From an uncultured Mycoplasmatota bacterium (GTDB lineage: Bacteria; Bacillota_I; Bacilli_A; RF39; UBA660): 64,000 nucleotides of DNA. Where the stretch lies: positions 1 to 64,000 of the forward strand of contig CAMJBC010000007.1 in NCBI GenBank assembly GCA_946403755.1. The letters are read 5' to 3'. A model generated the notes under the pieces. It saw nothing but the letters and a program-made list of their open reading frames with translations. It ran no database searches and had not been told where the DNA came from. The position numbers were made by a program, and so were the translations under genes. Positions 1 to 9,450 of the stretch are shown here, one piece after another; the first letter of the stretch is position 1, and every line of letters starts with the position of its first letter.

Positions 1-64
1 AGCACTTTTACGGCGAAAATAGTGTAAGCGAAGATAGCAAGTTGCCAATTTTTTTATTGCATGA
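1..64. other. Left edge, no assignable gene
   Basis: Reading frame 1 codes for eight residues and stops at 25-27, so these bases could be the last codons of a gene that begins outside the window. Frame 3 stays open to 209 but has no plausible start or ribosome binding site. The terminator at 65-90 fits an upstream transcript ending here. Nothing identifies the upstream gene. Confidence 0.3.
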
Positions 65-95
65 AAAACTTTCTTTTTTAAGAAAGTTTTATTTT
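65..95 (+). terminator. Intrinsic terminator of the gene left of the window
   Basis: A perfect 11-bp stem (65-75 with 80-90) encloses a TTTT loop and is followed by ATTTT. It separates the preceding transcript from the rel promoter at 100-129. Confidence 0.7.
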
Positions 96-99
96 GGTG

Positions 100-129
100 T
101 TGACTTTTATATTTTTAATGTGATATATT
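100..129 (+). promoter_or_regulatory. Sigma-A type promoter upstream of rel
   Basis: TTGACT at 100-105 and TATATT at 124-129 are separated by 18 bp. The implied transcript would carry a leader of about 130 nt before rel, with a small ORF at 159-209 and a hairpin at 222-243. Confidence 0.6.
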
Positions 130-158
130 TGAGTATATTTCAAATTTCAGGAGAGGTT

Positions 159-209
159 ATGATTAAATTCTTAGAAACTAAAAATTATTCAATTATACAC
201 ACAAATTAA
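159..209 (+). CDS. Putative 16-aa leader peptide upstream of rel
   Basis: ATG at 159 follows a purine-rich AGGAGAGG (148-155), and the frame runs 16 codons to TAA at 207-209, encoding MIKFLETKNYSIIHTN. It lies between a good promoter and a terminator-like hairpin just ahead of rel. The position fits a leader peptide in an attenuation system, but the peptide has no obvious run of regulatory codons. It could also be a chance ORF. Confidence 0.35.
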   Translation: MIKFLETKNYSIIHTN

Positions 210-221
210 TTGTTTTATGTG

Positions 222-254
222 CAGTAATATATAATTATTACTGTTTTTATTTTT
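222..254 (+). terminator. Terminator-like hairpin in the rel leader
   Basis: An 8-bp stem (222-229 with 236-243) has loop TATAAT and is followed by TTTTTATTTTT. It sits just ahead of the rel ribosome binding site (about 256-262). It could attenuate rel, although it has only two G-C pairs. The loop also matches a -10 hexamer, so a second promoter is an alternative reading. Confidence 0.4.
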
Positions 255-267
255 AAAGGAGGTAGTT

Positions 268-1638
268 ATGGATATAAGTATTGATGATATCATGGTTTTA
301 CTTAAAGATTATTCAGATCATGATAAGAAAAAAATTAAAAAAGCATATGAATATGCTGCTTTAGCTCATAATGGTCAGTATAGGTGCAGTGGCGAGCCAT
401 ACATAACTCATCCTTTACATGTTGCTAAGATTGTAGCTGAATTAATTCCTGATGCTGATACTATTTGTGCAGCACTATTACATGATACTATTGAGGATTG
501 TAATGTTACTTATGAAGACTTAAAGCATGAATTTGGTGAAACTGTTGCTAATTTAGTTGATGGAGTAACTAAAATGTCTGCCTTTAAATTTTTAACTAAA
601 AAAGAGCAAGATTTAAAATACACTAGAAAAGTTATTATTGGTAGTACAAAAGATATTAGAACAATAATTATTAAAATACCAGATAAATTACATAATATGT
701 CTACTATGAGATTTAAACCAAAAGATAGACAAGTTGCTAATGCTTTTGAAGCATTACATATATTTGCACCAATGGCTAATTCAATAGGGGCATATCATTG
801 GAAAAATGAGTTAGAAGATTTATCTTTTCAAATACTAGAACCAGATATTTATAAGGATTTATCTGATAGAAGAGCTTTGTTTTATGAACAAAATGAGGCT
901 TTAATAAAGGAAATATCTGATAAAATTAAAAGATTACTTGAATCAAATGATGTACCATGTGAAATAAAGAGCAGAGTTAAGAGTATTTATAGTATATATA
1001 AAAAGACAAATGAGGGTAATGATTTTGCATCTATACAAGATTTATTATCTATAAAAATAATAGTTGATGAATTATTAGACTGTTATTCTGCAGTACATTA
1101 TGTTCATAGGGAATATAATCCACTTGGAAACACATTCAAAGACTATATAGCTCATCCTAAAGTTAATAAATATAGAGCTTTACACTCAACAGTAATGGTT
1201 AAAGATAATGTACCTTTCCAAATGCAAATTAAGACTCCTAATATGGATTTAGTAGATGATTTAGGGCTTTGTGCATATTGGGGTATTTATGGACATAATG
1301 GATATCATAAAATGCAAAAAGATTTGGATAAAGATTTTCCTCTTTACTCTAAAATAAAAAGATTTGATGCTCAATATGAAAATGATGAAGAATTTATATA
1401 TCATTTAGAGGCAGAATTATCACCATATAAAACTTTTGTTTATAATTCTTCTGGTGAAATTATAGAATTACCATATGGTTCTAATGTAGAAAACTATTTA
1501 ACTGTAGTTGGAATTAATGTTGATGATGTAGATTATTGTACTGTTAATGGTAAAAGAGTTAGTCTCAAACAGTTGTTAAAAGATGATGATTTAGTATTTG
1601 TAAAGAAGAAAGATCAAAGAATATTATTACAAAAATGA
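268..1638 (+). CDS. rel: Short Rel/SpoT-type (p)ppGpp enzyme: HD + synthetase-like + TGS
   Basis: This 456-aa protein has three domains. The HD hydrolase domain (about 25-170) keeps H48 in ITHP, H72-D73 in ALLHDTIED and D139 in IPDKLHN. The synthetase-like domain (about 235-345) follows, then a TGS domain (about 388-452). It is much shorter than canonical Rel (about 730 aa) and lacks the ACT/zinc-finger region. The synthetase part looks weakened: the normal E-x-Q-I-R-T element reads QMQIKT (Q318 in place of Glu), and the R of DLxAIR is K263. The HD motifs are intact, so ppGpp hydrolysis is the safer prediction and synthesis is uncertain. A ribosome binding site AAAGGAGGT supports the start. 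Family assignment is firm; activity is inference. Confidence 0.88.
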   Translation: MDISIDDIMVLLKDYSDHDKKKIKKAYEYAALAHNGQYRCSGEPYITHPLHVAKIVAELIPDADTICAALLHDTIEDCNVTYEDLKHEFGETVANLVDGVTKMSAFKFLTKKEQDLKYTRKVIIGSTKDIRTIIIKIPDKLHNMSTMRFKPKDRQVANAFEALHIFAPMANSIGAYHWKNELEDLSFQILEPDIYKDLSDRRALFYEQNEALIKEISDKIKRLLESNDVPCEIKSRVKSIYSIYKKTNEGNDFASIQDLLSIKIIVDELLDCYSAVHYVHREYNPLGNTFKDYIAHPKVNKYRALHSTVMVKDNVPFQMQIKTPNMDLVDDLGLCAYWGIYGHNGYHKMQKDLDKDFPLYSKIKRFDAQYENDEEFIYHLEAELSPYKTFVYNSSGEIIELPYGSNVENYLTVVGINVDDVDYCTVNGKRVSLKQLLKDDDLVFVKKKDQRILLQK

Positions 1639-1658
1639 GTTTTACACTCATTTTTTAT
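1631..1658 (+). terminator. rel terminator, contains the stop codon
   Basis: A perfect 10-bp stem (1631-1640 with 1646-1655) has a 5-nt loop and continues into T-rich sequence. The rel TGA (1636-1638) lies inside the 5' arm. Confidence 0.8.
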
Positions 1659-1712
1659 TTTTAATATATTTTTAATGTTTTGTTGATAGTATAATATTAC
1701 TAGGAGATCTAT

Positions 1713-2885
1713 ATGACAAATAATATATGCGTAACTGATAAATGTGAAAAAGATAGATTCATAGTAAAAAAATATTTTGCTAAAGGAACGAGTGTTAATA
1801 AATATTTAAATGCAATCAATAAAAAAAGTGATATTGTTCCTAAAAAAGGTAAATATGTAGAAGTAAATTATGATTTTGATAGGATGCTTCATTATAGTGA
1901 TATAGAAAGTATGTTATTAAGTTTTAATAATTTAGATATAGTTACATTAGAAAAACTATATTTAACTGCAGATAATAGACAAATATATGGTATAGAAATA
2001 GGAAAAGGATCTAAAGTTATTTATATAGATGCTAATATTCATTCTGGTGAAGTTGGAAACACAGTAATGTTAATGAAATTTATGAGTGAATTATTGAATA
2101 GATATCATAATAATGATAAACAAGTTGTTAACATTTTAAATAATATTAAATTAGCTATTATTCCTTGTGTTACTCCTGATGGATATGAAGTATATAATTT
2201 TGGAAAAGAAAGTTTAAATAATAAAAAATTATGGTTATATAAAAACTATGACAAAATGAATATAGAACATATTAAATGTAATGCTAAAGGAGTAGATGTT
2301 AATAGAAATTTCCCTTCACAGCATGCTGGTTTATACTACAAAAGTGAAAAATTATTATCAAATGTTTCTCTTAGCAAAACACATAAAGATAATAGATTCT
2401 TTTGTGGGAAAGTTCTTGGTATAGAAAGTGAGACTAAATCATGTATGTATTTCATGAATAAACATTATAAAAATATTTATGTTTATTTAGATATGCATTC
2501 TCAAGGAAGAGTTATTTATAATGGTAAACCAAATTTATCAAATAAATTTAATAAAATAAGTAGAAAATTTGCTAACTATGTAAAAAGTTACAATGATTAT
2601 GAGGTATATGGTTTATCTTATGAAGAGGTTGGACAGGGTAATGATGGAACTGCTACTGACTATATGTCTGAGCTTGCTCATGGATTTAAATATAGTAGTG
2701 AAATACTTAGATTGTCATCTGGTAGTTATGTTGAATCAAAAGCAAAATTGTTGTATAATTATCCCATTGTAACAATGGAAACTCTAACAGAATATACTAG
2801 AGATGTTACTAAGTTTAAATATGAATATTATAATAAAAAAGTAAGAGATTTATTATTTGATATGTTAAATTGTGATTATTTATAG
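1713..2885 (+). CDS. M14 family zinc carboxypeptidase
   Basis: This 390-aa protein is an M14-type metallopeptidase. The zinc-binding HxxE is H110-S-G-E113 in NIHSGEVGN. The substrate-binding VDVNRNFP element is at about 194-201, the third zinc ligand is H262 in YLDMHSQG, and the likely catalytic Glu is in PIVTMETLTE (about E356). The first 85 residues are an unassigned extension, and no signal peptide is seen, so a cytoplasmic location is likely. Relatives include gamma-D-glutamyl-diaminopimelate peptidases that trim murein peptides, so muropeptide processing is possible but not shown. The ribosome binding site is AGGAGA at about 1700. It lies 9 bp ahead of the HtrA-like gene and is probably co-transcribed with it. 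Confidence 0.85.
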   Translation: MTNNICVTDKCEKDRFIVKKYFAKGTSVNKYLNAINKKSDIVPKKGKYVEVNYDFDRMLHYSDIESMLLSFNNLDIVTLEKLYLTADNRQIYGIEIGKGSKVIYIDANIHSGEVGNTVMLMKFMSELLNRYHNNDKQVVNILNNIKLAIIPCVTPDGYEVYNFGKESLNNKKLWLYKNYDKMNIEHIKCNAKGVDVNRNFPSQHAGLYYKSEKLLSNVSLSKTHKDNRFFCGKVLGIESETKSCMYFMNKHYKNIYVYLDMHSQGRVIYNGKPNLSNKFNKISRKFANYVKSYNDYEVYGLSYEEVGQGNDGTATDYMSELAHGFKYSSEILRLSSGSYVESKAKLLYNYPIVTMETLTEYTRDVTKFKYEYYNKKVRDLLFDMLNCDYL

Positions 2886-2894
2886 AGGTGAATT

Positions 2895-4034
2895 ATGGAA
2901 AAGAAAAAAGATAGAGAAGGTTTTGTATTAGGTGTAATAGTTACACTTATAATTTGTTTATTAGCATTTCTTGTTTATAGAAGATACTATATGCAAAATG
3001 ATTATATTGTTACTACTAATAGTAATGGTGAAACAACTAAAGTTGAAAAAAGTGTAACAATTACAGATACTGGAATTGCTGATGCTGTTGAAAAAGTATA
3101 TGATTCAGTAGTTGTAGTAGAAACATTTGTTAATGATAAAGCGTATGCTTCAGGAACTGGATTTGTATTTAAAACTAATGATAAGTTAGGTTATATAATA
3201 ACTAATCATCATGTTATTGCTAATGCTAATAAATATAAAGTAATTTTTACAAATAATAAAACTGTTGAAGCTACATTAGTAGGTAGTGATGAATATTCAG
3301 ATATAGCAGTATTAACTGTTAATAAAAGTGATGTTATTTCAGTAAGTGAAATAGGTAGTAGTAGTAAAATGAGAGTAGGAGATACTACTTTTGCAGTAGG
3401 GGCACCTATAGATTCAAGTGTTTATTCATGGACTGTTACAAGAGGAATATTAAGTGGTAAAAATAGATTAGTAGAAGTAAGTGGTACTAATAGGAATAAT
3501 TCATTTATTATGGAAGTATTACAAACAGATGCAGCTATTAATTCTGGTAATAGTGGAGGACCATTATGTAATGCTAATGGAGAAGTAATTGGTGTAACTA
3601 ATATGAAACTTGCTTCTTCACAAATCGAAGGAATGGGATTTGCTATTCCAATTGAAGATGCAACTAGTTATGCAGAAAGTATAATAAGTGGAAAAGGTGT
3701 TGAAAGACCATATTTAGGAGTATCATTATCAGATTATTCTACAACTACAAGTAATAGTAGTAGTGGAATATGGAGATTCTTTAACTTAGAAACTATTGAA
3801 ACTGGAGTATATGTTCAAACAGTTGAGAAAGATGGTGCAGCAGATAAAGCTGGAATTAAAGTAGGAGATAATATTAAGAAAGTAAATGGAGTAGAAGTAT
3901 CAGACACTTCACACTTCAAATATGAACTATATAAATATGAAATAGGTCAAACAATATCAATAACTATTGAAAGAGATGGTGCAACTAAAGATTTATCAGT
4001 TACTCTACAAAGTAATTTAGGAAATAAAAAGTAG
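2895..4034 (+). CDS. htrA: HtrA/DegP-like membrane-anchored serine protease with PDZ domain
   Basis: This 379-aa protein has an N-terminal transmembrane anchor at about 12-28 and an extracytoplasmic trypsin-like domain. The catalytic triad is H106 (TNHHVIANA), D136 (EYSDIAVL) and S220 (NSGNSGGPL). A single PDZ domain covers about 285-375, with a carboxylate-binding region near YLGVSLSD. The layout matches the HtrA proteases of Firmicutes, which degrade or refold damaged exported proteins. With the large exported Cys-rich proteins in this window, it is a plausible quality-control factor, which is inference. The M14 gene precedes it by 9 bp. Confidence 0.93.
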   Translation: MEKKKDREGFVLGVIVTLIICLLAFLVYRRYYMQNDYIVTTNSNGETTKVEKSVTITDTGIADAVEKVYDSVVVVETFVNDKAYASGTGFVFKTNDKLGYIITNHHVIANANKYKVIFTNNKTVEATLVGSDEYSDIAVLTVNKSDVISVSEIGSSSKMRVGDTTFAVGAPIDSSVYSWTVTRGILSGKNRLVEVSGTNRNNSFIMEVLQTDAAINSGNSGGPLCNANGEVIGVTNMKLASSQIEGMGFAIPIEDATSYAESIISGKGVERPYLGVSLSDYSTTTSNSSSGIWRFFNLETIETGVYVQTVEKDGAADKAGIKVGDNIKKVNGVEVSDTSHFKYELYKYEIGQTISITIERDGATKDLSVTLQSNLGNKK

Positions 4035-4056
4035 TGAATAATCACCACTTTTGTTG

Positions 4057-4069
4057 TATAATAATACAT
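4057..4069 (+). promoter_or_regulatory. -10 element of a leaderless promoter for the AlkD-like gene
   Basis: TATAAT at 4057-4062 ends exactly 7 nt before the ATG at 4070, which places transcription start at or next to the start codon. No ribosome binding site is present. Confidence 0.55.
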
Positions 4070-4744
4070 ATGAAACCAATTGATTATTTTTTTGAAATTA
4101 AAGATGATAAGTATAGAGATTTTACGGCTAAATTATTACCAACTGTAGATCCTAAAACAATAATAGGTGTTAAAATACCTGATGTTAAAGCTTATGCTAA
4201 AAAATATGTTAAGGATGAAGAATCTAAACAGTTTATTAACAAACTTCCACATGATTATATGGAAGAATATCTTTTACATGCACAAATAATTTCATTAAAT
4301 AAAAATATCGATGAAGTTATAGACCTATTAGATAAATTTTTACCATATGTTAATAACTGGAGTGTATGTGATACGATAAAACCAACTATAATAAAAAAAT
4401 ATCCTGATAAATTCTTATCAGTTATTAAAAAATGGATTAAATCAAAAGAGGAATATAGAGTTAGATTTTGCATAGTTATTTTATTAAACTATTATTTAGA
4501 TGATAATTTTAGTGATGAAATAAATGAATTAGTATTAAATGTTAAAAGAGATGAATTCTATATTAATATGGCTAGAGCTTGGTATTTTAGCTTTGCGTTA
4601 ATTAAACAATATGATAAAACAATTCATATTTTTGAAGAAGGATTATTAGATAAGTGGACTAATAATAAATCTATTCAAAAAGCTAGAGAAAGTTTTAGAA
4701 TAGATAATAATATAAAAGAAATTTTATTAAAGTATAAAAAGTAG
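4070..4744 (+). CDS. AlkD-like DNA alkylation repair protein (HEAT-repeat glycosylase)
   Basis: From ATG 4070 the product is 224 aa and begins MKPIDYFFEIKD. It is helical throughout and resembles the AlkD/AlkC HEAT-like family, with the motif VNNWSVCD (W-x-x-x-D region) that lines the DNA-binding cleft and holds the catalytic Asp. In-frame codons reach upstream to 4034 (GTG), but that part overlaps the htrA stop and has no family similarity, so 4070 is preferred. The family removes 3- and 7-alkylpurines from DNA. The mRNA appears leaderless. A second -10-like TATAAT (4744-4749) just past the stop probably serves the next gene. Confidence 0.85.
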   Translation: MKPIDYFFEIKDDKYRDFTAKLLPTVDPKTIIGVKIPDVKAYAKKYVKDEESKQFINKLPHDYMEEYLLHAQIISLNKNIDEVIDLLDKFLPYVNNWSVCDTIKPTIIKKYPDKFLSVIKKWIKSKEEYRVRFCIVILLNYYLDDNFSDEINELVLNVKRDEFYINMARAWYFSFALIKQYDKTIHIFEEGLLDKWTNNKSIQKARESFRIDNNIKEILLKYKK

Positions 4745-4774
4745 TATAATTATATAGAGACTTAGGAGGATGCA

Positions 4775-6991
4775 ATGTTAGAATTAAAAAACGTATCAAA
4801 ATTTTACTATAAAAAAGGTATGATTACGACTGGTTTTTCTAGAGTCAATCTAAAATTTGATATGGGTGAATTTGTCGCTATTACAGGTGAATCTGGTAGT
4901 GGTAAATCTACTTTATTAAATGTTATATCTGGTCTTGATTCTTATGAAGAAGGAGAGATGTATATTAATGGTGAAGAAACTAGCTATTATACTGAAAAAG
5001 ATTATGAGAATTATAGAAGAAAATATATTGGTAATATATTTCAAACATTTAACTTAGTAAATAGTTATACAGTTTATCAAAATATAGAATTAATATATTT
5101 AATAAATGGTTATAAAGCTCATGAAGTTAAAAAAGAAATAAATGAATTAATTAAAAAGGTAGATTTAGTTAAATATAAGAATAGAAAAGTATCTAAATTA
5201 TCTGGTGGTCAAAAACAAAGGGTTGCTATTGCTAGAGCATTAGCACAAAATACACCAATTATTTTAGCGGATGAACCAACCGGTAACTTAGATAAAAAAT
5301 CTAGTGAAAATGTTTTAGAGTTATTACATGAAGTATCTAAAGATAAACTAGTAATAGTAGTTACACATAATTATGATCAAATAGAACAATATGTAACCCG
5401 TAAAATTACTATGAATGATGGAAAAATAATTGAAGATAAAAGAATTAAACATCATGATGAAGTTAATAATACTATAGTAGTAAATCACAAAAATATGAGA
5501 GGATGCAGTAAAGCAAAATTAGGTATTCGAAATGCATTTAACATTTTATCTAAATTCTTAATTTTAACTGCAGTATATTTATATGTTGCGATTGAGCTAT
5601 TCTCAATATATATACTATTTAGTGATTCACAAACTCTATTATATGAAAGTGGATATAATAATTACTTTAATGCTGATGACTTAAATAGAGTTGTTATTTA
5701 TAAGAATGATAGAAGTGAAATAAATGAAACTGATTTTGATGAATTATCTAAATTAAGTAATGTAAAAGATATCATTAAAAATGACATTATATTAGAACAA
5801 GAATTATCTATACATGCTAATGATTATTATATTAGTGGCCGTATTTATAATATTAATGAATTAGATAAATTAGATTATGGTAGGATGCCTGAAAATGACG
5901 ATGAAGTAGTAATGGGTATTGATATGGGTGTCGATTATTATTTCAATAAATCAAGAATAGAAGAAACATTAAAACAAACATTTGAAGTATCAAATACATA
6001 TAGTAGTTTAACTAAAAAGAATAGAGAAATAAAAATAGTAGGTGTTAAACAAATAGATGATGAGTGGGAAGGAAAAATATATGCCACTGAGAACTTCATT
6101 AACGATATAAAAGATATTTATATTGAAAATGTAACATCAACTAAATATACTTTCTTAGGAAATGAATATCAAAGTTATAAAGAATCATTTGGAGAATTAG
6201 TTCCTAGTAAAAAAGTTCCTAAAGGAAAAGCAATTGTTTTAGAAGATTACATGTATTCATGTAAAAACTTTAATTGTAAAGGAAAAGCTATTAATATTAC
6301 TGCTAAAACACCATATTCTGAAATCAAAAAAACAGTAAAAGTATCTAAAATGTATAATAAAAAGAATATAACTAAATTAACTGGATATAAAATGGATGAT
6401 TTTGCTTCAGCTATATTTATTAATCCAGATGATTTTGAAGAGTTACATGATAGAAAGATATATCAAAGTAGTATTATTATAGAGGATAAAGAATTAGCAC
6501 AGACAACTTTAGAAGAATTAAAAAACATGGGTTATAAACCATTATATATGAGAGATACTGTTTATGATTCATCTTATAATACTATAGCTAGAATTTTTAA
6601 TATAGTTAAAGTTGCTATATATGCATTTGAATTATTAGTTATGTTCTTTATATCATATTTTGTAATTAAATTAGTATTAAAATCTAGAAATATATATTAT
6701 TCAACACTAAGAATTCTTGGTTGTACATTAAAAGATACTAAGAAATTATTAAATATTGAATTATTTACATTTGCTAATATAGGATATATTTTAGTAGCTG
6801 GATTCTTAATATTACAAAAAATGGGTATTATACATATTACTTTCTTTAGTGAAGCAGGAATACAAGCTAAACTATATCACTTTGTAGTTATATATATAGT
6901 AATATCATTAATGACTTTATTAACTACTGAGAGGTATTCAAGAAAACTATTTGTAGATAGTGTTATGAATACTTATAGGGAAGAGGTGTAA
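4775..6991 (+). CDS. ABC transporter, N-terminal ATPase fused to FtsX-like permease (subunit 1)
   Basis: This 738-aa protein starts with a LolD/MacB-type nucleotide-binding domain: Walker A GESGSGKST at about 38-46, signature LSGGQKQR, Walker B with DEPTGNLD. A transmembrane helix at about 257-280 follows, then a roughly 350-aa extracytoplasmic domain and a C-terminal cluster of three helices typical of FtsX permeases. A paralogous half-transporter begins 2 bp downstream, so the two likely form a heterodimer. MacB-like systems export peptides or act mechanically on envelope proteins; the substrate here is unknown. The start is supported by AGGAGG at about 4766. No two-component sensor, the common partner of bacitracin-type systems, lies next to it. 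Confidence 0.88.
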   Translation: MLELKNVSKFYYKKGMITTGFSRVNLKFDMGEFVAITGESGSGKSTLLNVISGLDSYEEGEMYINGEETSYYTEKDYENYRRKYIGNIFQTFNLVNSYTVYQNIELIYLINGYKAHEVKKEINELIKKVDLVKYKNRKVSKLSGGQKQRVAIARALAQNTPIILADEPTGNLDKKSSENVLELLHEVSKDKLVIVVTHNYDQIEQYVTRKITMNDGKIIEDKRIKHHDEVNNTIVVNHKNMRGCSKAKLGIRNAFNILSKFLILTAVYLYVAIELFSIYILFSDSQTLLYESGYNNYFNADDLNRVVIYKNDRSEINETDFDELSKLSNVKDIIKNDIILEQELSIHANDYYISGRIYNINELDKLDYGRMPENDDEVVMGIDMGVDYYFNKSRIEETLKQTFEVSNTYSSLTKKNREIKIVGVKQIDDEWEGKIYATENFINDIKDIYIENVTSTKYTFLGNEYQSYKESFGELVPSKKVPKGKAIVLEDYMYSCKNFNCKGKAINITAKTPYSEIKKTVKVSKMYNKKNITKLTGYKMDDFASAIFINPDDFEELHDRKIYQSSIIIEDKELAQTTLEELKNMGYKPLYMRDTVYDSSYNTIARIFNIVKVAIYAFELLVMFFISYFVIKLVLKSRNIYYSTLRILGCTLKDTKKLLNIELFTFANIGYILVAGFLILQKMGIIHITFFSEAGIQAKLYHFVVIYIVISLMTLLTTERYSRKLFVDSVMNTYREEV

Positions 6992-6993
6992 TA

Positions 6994-9417
6994 ATGATAA
7001 AACTAGAAAACGTAAATAAATATTTTTATAGACATAAAAAGAATCAAATACATGTTATTAATAACACATCTCTTACATTAGAAGAAAAAGGTTTAGTATC
7101 ATTACTAGGTCCATCTGGATGTGGTAAAACAACATTATTAAATACTATTGGTGGATTAGATAAAATTAATAGCGGAAAAATATTTGTAAATGGTACTAGA
7201 ATATCTAAAAGATCTGCTAAAAAAGTAGATAAAATTAGAAATTTAAATATTGGTTATATTTTTCAAGATTATAATCTATTAGATAATATGACTGTTTTTG
7301 ATAATGTAGCTTTATCTTTAAAAATAAATGGTATTAAAAATAAAGAAGAAATTAAAAAAAGAGTTTATTATGTACTAGAAAAAGTTGATATGTATAAATA
7401 TAGAAATAGACTTACTAGTATGTTATCTGGTGGTCAAAGACAAAGGGTTGGTATAGCAAGAGCTATAGTTAAAAATCCAAAAATAATTATTGCTGATGAA
7501 CCAACTGGAAACTTAGATAGTAGAAATACTATAGAAGTAATGAATATCATTAAAGCTATTTCTAAAGACAAACTAGTTATTTTAGTTACACATGAAAGAG
7601 AATTAGCAGAATTCTATTCAACTAGAATAATAGAAATAGAAGATGGAACAGTAGTTAATGATAGAAAGAATGAACATAATAATGAATTAGATTATAGAAT
7701 GGAAAGTAAAATATATCTAAAAGATTTTGATGTTCATGAAGTACTTAAAAATGAAGATGTAAGCGTTAATTTCTATAGTAATAAGAAAGAAAAACTTAAT
7801 ATTAATGTTATTATTCAAAATGGAAATATATTTATAGAAACTGATACTAATAATAAAGTAGAGTTAGCAAGAGATGCCAACATAGAATTAATAGATGATC
7901 ACTATAAAAAAATATCTAAAGAAGATGCAGATAAGTATGATTTTGATATGGATAGTGTTAGTGATAAAAAATATAAGACTAAATATTCATCTATATTAAA
8001 TCCAATTTCTTTGTTAATTGAAGGATTTAGAAAAGTTAGAGATTATACTATTATTAAAAAACTATTATTAATAGGTTTCTTTACAGCAGGATTATTTATA
8101 TTTTTCTCAATATCATCATTATTTGGTATTAATAGAGTAGATGATGCTAATTTCATTAAATATAATAAAAACTATTTAATAGTTGATATGGAAAAAGTTA
8201 ATGTTGAAGACTTTGATACTTTAAAAAAAGATGAAAAAACTATATATGTAATACCTGGTAATAGTATTGTTAATGCTTCATTACCATATACAGAATACTA
8301 TCAAACGTATTATATGTCTGATCATTTAGAAGTAACATTATCTGGAACAAATATGGTATCTGAAAAAGATGTTGTAAGTGGTAGAATGCCAGAAAATGAA
8401 AAAGAAATATTAATAGATAGAAAAGTATATAAAAATGCTAAAGAAGCAAATTCAGTTTATTCAGTAGGTATATATAGTGCTGAAGATTTAATAGGTAGAA
8501 AAATAACATTTGGTCCATTACTTGAATATACAATAGTTGGGGTAACTGATTTATCAAGTCCTGGATTATATGTTGATCCTAGTGAAATGACTAATATTAT
8601 ATACTTTGGAAAAGATGATTCTTATTATTCACCTGATGAAAAAACTATAGATAAAGAATTTGTTGATTATGAACTTGTACAAGACCAAATAAAACTTAAA
8701 AAAGGAAAATATCCTAAAAATCCTTATGAAGTTATGGTTCATTATGATTATAAAGATGAATATAAACTAAATAAAACTATTAATTATAAAATTAATAAAA
8801 AGAAAGTTAAAGTAGTAGGTTATTATACAAGTAATCAAATTAAAGATAAATATCTTGTATCTAAAGATACTATTGATATTAGTAATGTTATTAATAATTC
8901 AGATTTAATGATATTCACTAATAATAAAGATGAATACATTAGTAAATACAAAGATATATATAATGTTAAAGATTCCTATATTCATAGTAGAAATGAATAT
9001 ATTAAAGAGAAAAAAGATGATGTCAAAGCTGTAGTTAAAGCTAGTGTTATATTCTTAGCTATATCATTAGTTGAAATATATTTGATGATTAGATCAAGTT
9101 TCTTATCTAGAATTAAAGAAGTTGGTATTTTAAGGGCAATAGGAGTTAAAAAGCAAGATATATATAAGATGTTTACTGGAGAAATAATTGTTATAACTAC
9201 TCTTGCTAGTGTACCTGGTGTATTATTTATGGCATATGCTTTAAATCAAATATCATTTATGGATGCTATTAATGATAAGTTCTTAGTAGACGCTAAAACA
9301 ATAATAATTACAATAATATTCTCATATTTATTTAACTTATTTGTAGGATTATTACCAGTATACAAAACAATTAGAAAAACACCAGCTCAAATTCTTAGTA
9401 GAACTGATATTCAATAA
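6994..9417 (+). CDS. ABC transporter, N-terminal ATPase fused to FtsX-like permease (subunit 2)
   Basis: This 807-aa partner of the preceding gene has Walker A GPSGCGKTT, signature LSGGQRQR and DEPTGNLD. It differs by a roughly 110-residue charged insertion (about 225-340) between the ATPase and the first transmembrane helix, absent from subunit 1. The extracytoplasmic domain and the last three helices, with RIKEVGILRAIGVKKQDI, are classic FtsX/MacB permease features. The 2-bp spacing from subunit 1 implies co-translation. The shared terminator at 9418-9444 ends this operon. Confidence 0.88.
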   Translation: MIKLENVNKYFYRHKKNQIHVINNTSLTLEEKGLVSLLGPSGCGKTTLLNTIGGLDKINSGKIFVNGTRISKRSAKKVDKIRNLNIGYIFQDYNLLDNMTVFDNVALSLKINGIKNKEEIKKRVYYVLEKVDMYKYRNRLTSMLSGGQRQRVGIARAIVKNPKIIIADEPTGNLDSRNTIEVMNIIKAISKDKLVILVTHERELAEFYSTRIIEIEDGTVVNDRKNEHNNELDYRMESKIYLKDFDVHEVLKNEDVSVNFYSNKKEKLNINVIIQNGNIFIETDTNNKVELARDANIELIDDHYKKISKEDADKYDFDMDSVSDKKYKTKYSSILNPISLLIEGFRKVRDYTIIKKLLLIGFFTAGLFIFFSISSLFGINRVDDANFIKYNKNYLIVDMEKVNVEDFDTLKKDEKTIYVIPGNSIVNASLPYTEYYQTYYMSDHLEVTLSGTNMVSEKDVVSGRMPENEKEILIDRKVYKNAKEANSVYSVGIYSAEDLIGRKITFGPLLEYTIVGVTDLSSPGLYVDPSEMTNIIYFGKDDSYYSPDEKTIDKEFVDYELVQDQIKLKKGKYPKNPYEVMVHYDYKDEYKLNKTINYKINKKKVKVVGYYTSNQIKDKYLVSKDTIDISNVINNSDLMIFTNNKDEYISKYKDIYNVKDSYIHSRNEYIKEKKDDVKAVVKASVIFLAISLVEIYLMIRSSFLSRIKEVGILRAIGVKKQDIYKMFTGEIIVITTLASVPGVLFMAYALNQISFMDAINDKFLVDAKTIIITIIFSYLFNLFVGLLPVYKTIRKTPAQILSRTDIQ

Positions 9418-9449
9418 AAAAGAGTTAGAAAATCTAACTCTTTTATTTT
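9418..9449. terminator. Bidirectional terminator between the ABC operon and a convergent gene
   Basis: A perfect 12-bp stem (9418-9429 with 9433-9444) has an AAA loop and T-rich flanks in both orientations. It starts just after the plus-strand stop, and the minus-strand gene ends at 9451. Confidence 0.8.
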
Positions 9450-9450
9450 A

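Noticed and set aside
1-209. Frame-3 open stretch at the left edge
   Set aside because: It runs through a terminator and a promoter, has no start codon with a ribosome binding site and shows no family resemblance.
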